This document shows positions 1 through 5,085 of a stretch of DNA of 7,606 nucleotides, piece by piece. The notes beneath the pieces were generated by a model. That model saw nothing but the letters and a program-made list of their open reading frames with translations. It searched no databases and had not been told where the DNA came from. The position numbers were made by a program, and so were the translations under genes. Within the stretch, counting starts at the first letter, position 1; each line of letters begins with the position of its first letter. The stretch is from Bacteroidota bacterium. Its GTDB lineage: Bacteria; Bacteroidota; Bacteroidia; Bacteroidales; Dysgonomonadaceae. Location: NCBI GenBank assembly GCA_023424395.1, contig JAFADY010000024.1, positions 1 through 7,606 on the forward strand. Direction: 5' to 3'.

Positions 1-666
1 CTCGTTGACCGTACAAAAGAGTACAGCATCGAGGAAGCCGCCGCTTTGTTGAAAAAGACCGCCGTTGCTAAGTTTGATGAAACCATCGAGCTTCATGCTC
101 GTCTGGGAGTCGATTCCCGTCATGCGGATCAGCAGGTTCGCGGAACCGTATTGCTTCCGAACGGAACCGGCAAGAAGGTTCGCGTTGCAGTTTTTGCAAA
201 GGGAAATAAAGCGGAAGAGGCTCTCGCGGCAGGTGCGGATTTTGCCGGAGAAGATCTGGTAGAGAAGGTTCAGAAGGAGAACTGGCTCGACTTTGATGTG
301 GCAATCGCCACTCCGGACATGATGGGTCAGATTGGTAAAATCGGTCGTGTTTTGGGACCTCGCGGCTTGATGCCGAACCCGAAAGCCGGCACTGTTACGA
401 TGGACGTTGCCAAGGCAATTGAAGAGGTGAAAGCCGGTAAGGTTGAGTACCGTACGGATAAGCAGAATATTGTTCACGTTTTGGTGGGCAAGGCTTCCTT
501 CTCTGAAGAACAGATTCAGCAAAACATTTCCGCTCTCGTCGCAGCCATTGTTCGCGCGAAACCGGCCTCTGCAAAAGGAAAGTATCTCAAGTCTGTAACA
601 GTTGCCACAACGATGGGCCCGGGAATTGCATTGGATACGGCGCGTTTGGCTGAAAGCGCAAAGTAG
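1..666 (+). CDS. rplA: 50S ribosomal protein L1, 5'-truncated by the window edge
   Basis: L1 binds 23S rRNA at the L1 stalk, which moves deacylated tRNA out of the E site. It also commonly represses its own operon. The frame is open from base 1 and reads LVDRTKEYSIEEAA before the first possible internal start. This matches the normal L1 N-terminus, so the gene begins upstream and only about the first ten residues are missing. The L1 signature GPRGLMPNPKAGT lies at about residues 119-131 of the visible part, and the C-terminus TVATTMGPGIALDTARLAE is typical. The stop is TAG at 664-666. The rplJ leader follows directly, which is the usual L11-L1-L10-L12 gene order. Identification is secure. The exact start is not visible. 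Confidence 0.97.
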   Translation, partial: LVDRTKEYSIEEAAALLKKTAVAKFDETIELHARLGVDSRHADQQVRGTVLLPNGTGKKVRVAVFAKGNKAEEALAAGADFAGEDLVEKVQKENWLDFDVAIATPDMMGQIGKIGRVLGPRGLMPNPKAGTVTMDVAKAIEEVKAGKVEYRTDKQNIVHVLVGKASFSEEQIQQNISALVAAIVRAKPASAKGKYLKSVTVATTMGPGIALDTARLAESAK

Positions 667-732
667 TTTGCGGATTCCGATCATTGGAAAAGATTCGGTT
701 GCAATTTTCCCGAATTTATGCTAATTTAATAT

Positions 733-842
733 CCGGCTACCGAAGACCGCAGGTGCATTCGCTTAATTTCCTGTCGAGGTGGAATGAATTCGATTCAATC
801 CCTCTGTCTTCTTAGGCGGAGGGTTTTTCAATCTGTAGCCGG
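733..842 (+). promoter_or_regulatory. L10 ribosomal protein leader (autoregulatory mRNA element)
   Basis: The 190 bases between rplA and rplJ hold the conserved L10-leader segment CCGAAGACCGCAGGTGC, followed by CCTGTCGAGGTGG. GCAGG (749-753) can pair with CCTGT (770-774), giving the kinked hairpin bound by the L10(L12)4 complex in this leader family. CCGGCTAC (733-740) is an exact 8-bp complement of GTAGCCGG (835-842), which closes the whole element just at the rplJ ribosome binding site. GAGG (776-779) with CCTC (801-804), plus TGAAT/ATTCA (785-789/793-797), forms an antiterminator that competes with the downstream terminator. Known mechanism in the family: excess L10-L12 binds the leader and favours termination. 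A possible promoter (TTGCAA at 699 with TTTAAT at 725, but a 20-base spacer) is too weak to call. Confidence 0.85.
800..828 (+). terminator. Attenuator terminator in the L10 leader
   Basis: A 9-bp stem joins CCCTCTGTC (800-808) to GGCGGAGGG (815-823), with two G-U pairs and a six-base loop TTCTTA, followed by TTTTT (824-828). It lies between the L10-binding hairpin and the rplJ start, so it is an attenuator rather than an operon end. Its 5' arm overlaps the CCTC used by the antiterminator, so the two folds exclude each other. Confidence 0.85.
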
Positions 843-856
843 AGGAGGTGAAAAAC

Positions 857-1396
857 TTGAAAGAACAGACTTTACAAAAAAAGCAAGCTGTCATTGATGA
901 GATTAAAGAGCAGATTCAAAATGCCAAATCCGTCACTGTCTTAGGCTATAGCGGCATCAATGTCGCCGATGTTACCGAATTGCGTGGGAAATATCGCCAG
1001 AGCGACGTTGTATACAAAGTTTACAAGAATACCATGGTCTCCCGTGCTTTCCACGAGCTGGGATATGAGGACATGGACGATCTTCTGGCAGGCCCGAATG
1101 CTTTTGCTTTCTCTATGGGAGAAATGGTTGATGGACCGAGGATTTCTCATGAGTTTGCAAAGGATCATGAAGAGCAGTTCACCATTAAGGGTGGATTTAT
1201 GGACGGCAAGAGGATGAGTGCAGATGAGGTTGTTGCTTTGTCCAAGCTTCCCGGCAAGGAGGTATTGCTCAGCATGGTGCTCCGCGGTTTGCAGGGGCCG
1301 ATTGCCGGTCTTGCCAACGTATCGCAGGGAGTGCTTCGCTCTGTCGTTTATGCGCTTAATGCAATTAAAGAAAAGAAAGAAAATGAAGCAGCTTAA
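857..1396 (+). CDS. rplJ: 50S ribosomal protein L10
   Basis: L10 is the base of the ribosomal stalk. Its N-terminal domain binds 23S rRNA near L11, and its C-terminal helix carries dimers of L7/L12. The start is placed at TTG 857, which lies 6 bases after the Shine-Dalgarno GGAGGAGGTG (841-850). The in-frame GTG at 848 is part of that Shine-Dalgarno and is rejected. The product is 179 residues, close to the usual 165-180. Visible family features are the N-terminal helix with KKQAVIDEIKEQI, the VYKNTM segment (the family has KNTL or similar), DLLAGPNAFAF, and a C-terminal alanine- and lysine-rich tail. It is co-transcribed with rplL, 50 bases downstream, and controlled by the leader above. Confidence 0.96.
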   Translation: MKEQTLQKKQAVIDEIKEQIQNAKSVTVLGYSGINVADVTELRGKYRQSDVVYKVYKNTMVSRAFHELGYEDMDDLLAGPNAFAFSMGEMVDGPRISHEFAKDHEEQFTIKGGFMDGKRMSADEVVALSKLPGKEVLLSMVLRGLQGPIAGLANVSQGVLRSVVYALNAIKEKKENEAA

Positions 1397-1408
1397 GGCT
1401 GCGTAACA

Positions 1409-1422
1409 GACGCATACGCGTC
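1409..1422 (+). other. Small hairpin between rplJ and rplL
   Basis: GACGC (1409-1413) and GCGTC (1418-1422) form a 5-bp hairpin with loop ATAC. It has no T run, so it is not a terminator. It may influence processing or the differential expression of rplL, which is needed in excess over L10, but that is inference only. Confidence 0.4.
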
Positions 1423-1446
1423 AGAAATATTATGGAGGAATTACAA

Positions 1447-1833
1447 ATGGCATCTGAAAAAGTAACCGCTTTGATTGAAGAAGTAAAAAATCTTACCGTT
1501 CTTGAGCTTTCTGAGCTCGTTTCCGCTTTGGAAGAGGAATTCGGCGTATCGGCTGCAGCTCCTGTAGCAGCAGTTGCAGCAACTCCGGCAGCAGGCGGCG
1601 CAGCAGCCGCTGAAGCTGAACAGACGGAATTTGACGTCATCCTTGCAAGCGCAGGATCCAGCAAGATCAACGTTATCAAGATTGTCAAGGAAGCAACCGG
1701 CCTCGGTCTTAAGGAAGCAAAGGCTCTTGTAGACGAAGCTCCGAAGGCTGTGAAAGAGAAGGTCAGCAAGGATGAGGCTGATGCTCTGAAAGCAAAGCTT
1801 GAAGAAGCCGGCGCTGAGGTTGAAGTAAAGTAA
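1447..1833 (+). CDS. rplL: 50S ribosomal protein L7/L12
   Basis: L7/L12 dimers form the flexible ribosomal stalk that recruits translational GTPases such as EF-Tu and EF-G. The start is ATG 1447, 8 bases after GGAGG (1434-1438). The in-frame ATG at 1432 overlaps that ribosome binding site and is rejected. The product is 128 residues. The N-terminal dimerisation domain (MASEKVTALIEEVKNLTVLELSELV) is followed by an alanine-rich hinge at about residues 34-56. The C-terminal factor-binding domain carries the family motif GLGLKEAKALVDEAPKAVKE. The stop is TAA and a strong terminator follows 16 bases later, ending the operon. Confidence 0.97.
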   Translation: MASEKVTALIEEVKNLTVLELSELVSALEEEFGVSAAAPVAAVAATPAAGGAAAAEAEQTEFDVILASAGSSKINVIKIVKEATGLGLKEAKALVDEAPKAVKEKVSKDEADALKAKLEEAGAEVEVK

Positions 1834-1849
1834 GTTTTTTCAAGACAGA

Positions 1850-1880
1850 GAACGCTCCTTTGTGGGGCGTTCTTTTTTTT
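1850..1880 (+). terminator. Intrinsic terminator of the ribosomal protein operon
   Basis: GAACGCTCC (1850-1858) pairs over 9 bp (one G-U) with GGGGCGTTC (1864-1872) around the loop TTTGT. Eight T residues (1873-1880) follow. It lies just after the rplL stop, so it closes the rplA-rplJ-rplL unit. Confidence 0.93.
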
Positions 1881-2004
1881 CAGAATTTTTGACGATCAAA
1901 AATCTGTCCGATCGGAAAGTATGCATAAAGATCGATTTGAATGCGTTTTCGATTCCGTTGCGGATTTCTATCTGCAAAATAATGCAATTTTCGATCCGGA
2001 CGGG

Positions 2005-2010
2005 TATACT
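2005..2010 (+). promoter_or_regulatory. Possible -10 box for the small hypothetical gene
   Basis: TATACT differs from the consensus at one base and lies 62 bases before the GTG start at 2073. There is no good -35 hexamer at the right spacing. Between the terminator and this box is a perfect 10-base palindrome TCCGATCGGA (1907-1916), and an 8-base palindrome TGATATCA (2010-2017) overlaps the box. These could be operator-like sites, but nothing proves it. Confidence 0.3.
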
Positions 2011-2072
2011 GATATCAGGTATCCGATGGGTCGGTGAAAAAGATTTGAATCGATTTTGAGAAAGGAAACGCT

Positions 2073-2411
2073 GTGAAAACACAAGAAAAAACGGAAATTC
2101 AAGAAAAAAAGCCATTTTTTCAGAGGCTTTCTGTTTTTCTTAAGGCATGGCACGACTATTTTGCGTATAATCCGTCGCAGCATAAGCTCAAGCCGGAACG
2201 CTATTACCGGATAAAAGCGTACAAGGAAAGACCGCCGAAGGATAAAACGATCTATCTTCAAGCTTATAAGAGAATGATTCAGAACGCAGAATGGACGGGC
2301 TTAGCGAAAGCTTATATTTGGGCAGCAAAGAGAGAGCGAAAAAAAGCAATTGAAAAAGACAAAGCCCTGCTTTGGAACAACGTAAAGGAAGCGTGGAGAC
2401 AGTTGCGATAG
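2073..2411 (+). CDS. Small basic hypothetical protein
   Basis: I do not recognise this 112-residue protein. Support for the gene is a GTG start 6 bases after AAAGGA (2061-2066), its own space between two transcription units, and an amino-acid make-up unlike a random frame. About a quarter of the residues are K or R, giving a strong net positive charge, and it is rich in tyrosine and tryptophan. The sequence has recurring KAY/QAY units (RIKAYKERP, YLQAYKRM, LAKAYIWAAKRERKK), suggesting successive amphipathic helices that could bind nucleic acid or ribosomes; this is inference. There is no signal peptide or membrane segment. The gene ends in TAG (2409-2411), after which the same frame stays open for 63 more codons to TGA at 2601. 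Function unknown. Confidence 0.6.
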   Translation: MKTQEKTEIQEKKPFFQRLSVFLKAWHDYFAYNPSQHKLKPERYYRIKAYKERPPKDKTIYLQAYKRMIQNAEWTGLAKAYIWAAKRERKKAIEKDKALLWNNVKEAWRQLR

Positions 2412-2435
2412 CATAAAGCAAGACGGAAAATATAC

Positions 2436-2639
2436 GGGTCTCAAAAGCCCGGTCAAGACAAGCAAGCGGGAATGCTTATAACAAGCGGTTTTATAGAAAA
2501 TATGCCTTGGCCAGAGCTTGATGGTAGGGCTTCGGAAGACGATTCCCGTATGTTTATAGATCGCGATAATTATCGGGAGCCGCAGCAAGCTTCATCTCAA
2601 TGATAGTCGCTATCACAAACCAAAGGGGGCTCAAGACCC
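2436..2639 (+). other. Possible structured RNA element (unassigned)
   Basis: The stretch 2412-2752 has no clear gene with a ribosome binding site. Its ends are complementary over about 200 bases. GGGTCT (2436-2441) pairs with AGACCC (2634-2639) and AGCCC (2446-2450) pairs with GGGCT (2627-2631), separated only by an internal loop CAAA/CA. Inside, AGCTTG (2515-2520) can pair with CAAGCT (2587-2592), TCCCG with CGGGA around 2544-2576, and TGATAG/CTATCA (2601-2606/2610-2615) forms a perfect 6-bp hairpin with loop TCG. It does not match tmRNA, RNase P, SRP, T-box or cobalamin-type landmarks that I know. It could be a non-coding RNA, or the pairing could be fortuitous. The same bases are also open in the frame of the upstream gene. 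Confidence 0.35.
2472..2494 (+). repeat. Direct near-repeat, copy 1
   Basis: ATGCTTATAACAAGCGGTTTTAT matches 20 of 23 bases of the copy at 3078-3100, with the last 13 bases (CAAGCGGTTTTAT) identical. Read from the ATG, both copies would encode MLI(T/S)SGFI. Whether this is a shared start region or a decayed element is unknown. Confidence 0.5.
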
Positions 2640-2654
2640 CAGCGATATTATGTG

Positions 2655-2660
2655 TATACT
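2655..2660 (+). promoter_or_regulatory. Possible -10 box upstream of the small split gene
   Basis: TATACT lies 93 bases before the ATG at 2753, in a gene-free stretch just after the possible structured RNA. No convincing -35 hexamer sits 16-18 bases upstream, so this is weak. Confidence 0.25.
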
Positions 2661-2752
2661 ACGAACCGATCATGTTGAAACTGATATTGAGCCTATGATT
2701 TGCCGGAATCAGTAGAAGCTTTGTTGTTCAAATTCAGAACAGAAGGAAGTAA

Positions 2753-2950
2753 ATGGCTGATAAAACGAGTGAAGCCCGGAAGAGGGCAAGCAGAGTTTGG
2801 GGACAGAGGCATCGCAAGAAAGCAACAGTTCAGGGATATTTGCGAACGGCAAGGAGTTACATCCGAAATCATGCTTAGGAAGAGAATCTCCAAGAGCTGG
2901 AAGGATTGATTGTAGAACGTCGGCAAGAACTCAAAAAGGCGGGGGAGTGA
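2753..2950 (+). pseudogene. Very small gene interrupted by an in-frame amber codon
   Basis: ATG 2753 follows AAGGA (2743-2747) by 5 bases. The frame reads MADKTSEARKRASRVWGQ and on through a strongly basic, helix-prone region to RSYIRNHA, then TAG at 2876-2878. Without any shift it continues EENLQELEGLIVERRQELK to KAGE and a TGA at 2948-2950, which lies in the loop of a strong terminator. The second part is a regular acidic/basic amphipathic helix. From memory, the joined sequence resembles small Firmicutes proteins of about 60-70 residues, often in mobile or accessory regions, with a (R/K)SFIRNHAT-EEDLEEL-type C-terminus. I infer one gene of 65 codons broken by a nonsense change, or read through at the amber. 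If the stop is real, a 41-residue peptide is made. Function unknown. Confidence 0.55.
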
Positions 2951-2965
2951 TTCTCCGCCTTTTTT
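2935..2965 (+). terminator. Intrinsic terminator after the small split gene
   Basis: AAGGCGGGGGA (2936-2946) pairs over 11 bp, including two G-U pairs, with TTCTCCGCCTT (2951-2961) around the tetraloop GTGA. A run of T residues ends at 2965, and upstream A residues could extend the stem. The stop codon TGA of the readthrough frame is in the loop, which links the terminator to that small gene. Confidence 0.9.
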
Positions 2966-3077
2966 GTGCGAAAAACTTTCCATGGGTTATGGAAAAGACG
3001 AATTTTTAAAGTGAGAACAAAAACGGGGACAGGGCATATTTTTTGCATTGTCAATTCCAATGAAAAATCCCAATAAA

Positions 3078-3100
3078 ATGCTGATTTCAAGCGGTTTTAT
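3078..3100 (+). repeat. Direct near-repeat, copy 2
   Basis: ATGCTGATTTCAAGCGGTTTTAT is the partner of the copy at 2472-2494, with 20 of 23 bases identical and a 13-base exact core at 3088-3100. The copies lie about 600 bases apart on either side of the small split gene. Confidence 0.5.
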
Positions 3101-3159
3101 CATTTGTGAAGGTGTGGACTCGGAACGGATTATGCATTCCTCCCATAGCATACATTTAG

Positions 3160-3178
3160 GAAATTTTGCTAAAATTTC
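3160..3178. repeat. Perfect AT-rich inverted repeat
   Basis: GAAATTTT (3160-3167) and AAAATTTC (3171-3178) are exact inverse complements around GCT. The site is about 130 bases upstream of the fhs -10 box. It could be a regulator-binding palindrome or an RNA hairpin; the sequence alone does not decide. Confidence 0.5.
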
Positions 3179-3302
3179 AATCAGCAAAGGACAGCCATCC
3201 GGAAAATGCGGATTCCGGAGGGATGATTCTATGATCTATGCGAAAATCTCTTTGAAACAAGCATCTTTCGCAAACATTTTTCCTTAAAGTACGCTATTTC
3301 AG

Positions 3303-3308
3303 TATAAT
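3303..3308 (+). promoter_or_regulatory. Probable -10 box of the fhs operon
   Basis: TATAAT is a perfect -10 hexamer in TTTCAGTATAATAGAG. The base run 17 upstream (TTCCTT, 3280-3285) is a poor -35. Transcription would start near 3315, about 37 bases before the preferred fhs start. No THF riboswitch is present ahead of fhs. Confidence 0.6.
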
Positions 3309-3351
3309 AGAGCTGTCGGAGCTATTGGCGGTGAACGAAGGGAAGGAAAGC

Positions 3352-5028
3352 GTGGAAATCAAAACAGATATTCAAATTGCACAGGAGTGCCGGAAGAAGA
3401 ACATTGTTGAAATTGCGCATATTGCCGGGATCGACGAAAAATATCTTGAGCAGTATGGGCATGAGAAAGCAAAAATTGATCTTCAGCTGCTTAAGGATTT
3501 GCCGGACCGTCCGGATGGAAAGCTGATTCTTGTGACGGCAATCACACCGACGCCGGCAGGTGAGGGAAAGACGACAACCAGTGTCGGCTTGACCGATGCA
3601 TTGCGCCGCAATGGGAAGAATGCTGTTGTGGCATTGCGAGAGCCGAGTCTCGGGCCTGTATTCGGAGTAAAGGGCGGTGCGGCCGGTGGCGGCTATGCCC
3701 AGGTAGTACCCATGGAAGACATCAATCTGCACTTTACGGGAGATTTTCATGCAATTGGCGCTGCCAACAACCTTCTTGCCGCAATGCTTGATAATCATAT
3801 TCAGCAGGGGAACTCCTTGGGAATCGATCCAAAACAAATCACATGGAAACGTGCCGTGGACATGAATGATCGTCAGCTTCGCCATATTGTGGATGGTCTG
3901 GGCGGACGCATGCAGGGCGTGCCTCGTGAGGACGGATTTGAAATCACGGTGGCTTCCGAAATTATGGCGGTGCTTTGTCTATCCTCAGATATTTCGGATC
4001 TTAAAGAGCGCCTTGGCCGAATCATCGTAGGGTATTCCTATGCAGGCAGCCCGGTTACAGCGCATGATCTCAAGGCGGAGGGAGCGATGACGGCACTTCT
4101 CAAGGATGCGCTCAAACCCAATTTGGTGCAGACGCTGGAGGGGACGCCGGCATTCATTCATGGCGGGCCATTCGCCAACATCGCTCATGGCTGTAACTCC
4201 GTCATCGCCACAAAAATGGCGCTTAAGCTCGGCGACTATGTAGTCACGGAAGCAGGCTTTGCCGCAGATCTCGGTGCGGAGAAATTTGTCAATATTAAAT
4301 GCCGCAAGGCGGGCCTGAAGCCTTCCGCTATAGTCGTGGTAGCGACTGTTCGCGCTTTAAAATATCATGGCGGAGCGGCAAAAACGGAACTCAACCAGGA
4401 GAATTTGACGGCCCTAGAAAAGGGACTTCCCAATCTTTTACAGCATGTGCAAAATGTAAAAGAGGTTTTCGGTGTACCCTGCGTGGTTGCGGTCAATGCC
4501 TTCCCGACGGATACCGAAAAAGAGCTTGCTCTTGTAGAGAAGCATTGCCGGGAGCTGGGTGTCAAGGCCGAACGCAGTGAGGTTTGGGCCAAGGGCGGAG
4601 AAGGCGGCAGAAAGCTCGCGGAAGAGGTGGTTCGTCTTTGTGAAGAGCCAAATCATTTCGGCTTTACCTACGAGGAAGATTTTACAATCGAAGAAAAGCT
4701 CCATGCCTTGGTGAGCCGTATCTATCATGGTGATGGAGTTGTTCTGGAGCCTAAGGCTCGGAAACAGATTCAGCAAATCGAGTCCTTAGGATTCGGACAT
4801 TTGCCCATTTGTATGGCAAAAACACAGTATTCTTTTTCGGATAATCCATCCCTTTTAGGAGCTCCGAGGGGATTTGCGATTACGGTACGCAATTTGAAGG
4901 TCTGCGCGGGTGCCGGGTTTATCGTTGCATTGACAGGCGATATTATGACAATGCCCGGATTGCCGAAGGCACCTGCGGCAGAAAAAATCGATGTGGATGA
5001 GAATGGGGTAATTTCCGGACTATTTTGA
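3352..5028 (+). CDS. fhs: Formate-tetrahydrofolate ligase (10-formyl-THF synthetase)
   Basis: This cytoplasmic enzyme makes 10-formyl-THF from formate, THF and ATP, feeding purine and one-carbon synthesis or the methyl branch of the Wood-Ljungdahl pathway. The preferred start is GTG 3352. It has GGAAGGA (3341-3347) upstream, and its product begins MEIKTDIQIAQE, which matches the family N-terminus; it leaves a leader of about 37 bases. TTG 3325 and GTG 3331 would sit almost at the transcription start. The product is 558 residues, the normal family length. The ATP-binding loop TPTPAGEGKTT is at residues 65-75, followed by REPSLGPVFGVKGGAAGGG and FTGDFHAI, all hallmarks of the family. GGPFANIAHGCNS is also intact. 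It is first in a run with fchA (57 bases downstream) and folD. No acetyl-CoA synthase or metF gene is visible, so true acetogenesis cannot be claimed. Confidence 0.97.
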   Translation: MEIKTDIQIAQECRKKNIVEIAHIAGIDEKYLEQYGHEKAKIDLQLLKDLPDRPDGKLILVTAITPTPAGEGKTTTSVGLTDALRRNGKNAVVALREPSLGPVFGVKGGAAGGGYAQVVPMEDINLHFTGDFHAIGAANNLLAAMLDNHIQQGNSLGIDPKQITWKRAVDMNDRQLRHIVDGLGGRMQGVPREDGFEITVASEIMAVLCLSSDISDLKERLGRIIVGYSYAGSPVTAHDLKAEGAMTALLKDALKPNLVQTLEGTPAFIHGGPFANIAHGCNSVIATKMALKLGDYVVTEAGFAADLGAEKFVNIKCRKAGLKPSAIVVVATVRALKYHGGAAKTELNQENLTALEKGLPNLLQHVQNVKEVFGVPCVVAVNAFPTDTEKELALVEKHCRELGVKAERSEVWAKGGEGGRKLAEEVVRLCEEPNHFGFTYEEDFTIEEKLHALVSRIYHGDGVVLEPKARKQIQQIESLGFGHLPICMAKTQYSFSDNPSLLGAPRGFAITVRNLKVCAGAGFIVALTGDIMTMPGLPKAPAAEKIDVDENGVISGLF

Positions 5029-5085
5029 TTTTATCGGCGTCACATTGAACATGGAAAATGCGACTCGGATCCAAAAGGAGAAAGC

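Larger units (their letters stand above)
2966..3302 (+). other. Gene-free region upstream of fhs with several hairpins
   Basis: I see no gene with a ribosome binding site here. The one open frame (ATG 3060 to about 3287) has no Shine-Dalgarno and an ordinary composition. The region holds an imperfect hairpin 3028-3052 that starts in GGGGACAGGGCA and ends in TGCATTGTC. It also holds the perfect inverted repeat 3160-3178, a 7-bp hairpin TCCGGAA/TTCCGGA (3198-3204/3213-3219), and TGCGAAA/TTTCGCA (3239-3245/3266-3272). None is followed by a T run suited to termination. It may be decayed accessory DNA or an extended control region for fhs. Confidence 0.45.

Noticed and set aside
848..856. GTG at 848 as the rplJ start
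   Set aside because: It lies inside the GGAGGAGGTG Shine-Dalgarno. TTG 857 has correct spacing and gives the normal L10 N-terminus.
1432..1446. ATG at 1432 as the rplL start
   Set aside because: It overlaps the GGAGG ribosome binding site of ATG 1447, which gives the usual L7/L12 start.
2412..2752. tRNA, tmRNA, RNase P RNA, SRP RNA, T-box or CRISPR array in the gene-free stretch
   Set aside because: No T-loop with matching stem, no CCA end, none of the conserved cores of these RNAs and no regular spaced repeats are visible.
2700..2909. 69-codon frame from TTG 2700
   Set aside because: It is in a different frame from the ATG 2753 gene, which has a better start signal, a more protein-like sequence and a terminator fitted to its end.
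2798..3036. GGGGACAGAGGCAT (2798) and GGGGACAGGGCAT (3025) as a repeat pair
   Set aside because: The match is short and needs a one-base gap. The first copy lies in the coding frame of the small gene, so chance is likely.
3060..3287. Open frame of about 75 codons upstream of fhs
   Set aside because: It has no ribosome binding site and no recognisable composition or family, and it overlaps several inverted repeats. Only its first codons resemble the near-repeat at 2472.
3325..3351. TTG 3325 or GTG 3331 as the fhs start
   Set aside because: Both would lie about 10-16 bases after the predicted transcription start. GTG 3352 gives the conserved N-terminus and has a purine-rich Shine-Dalgarno.
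3322..3885. 187-codon minus-strand frame across the start of fhs
   Set aside because: It is antisense to a certain gene and has no ribosome binding site or family resemblance.
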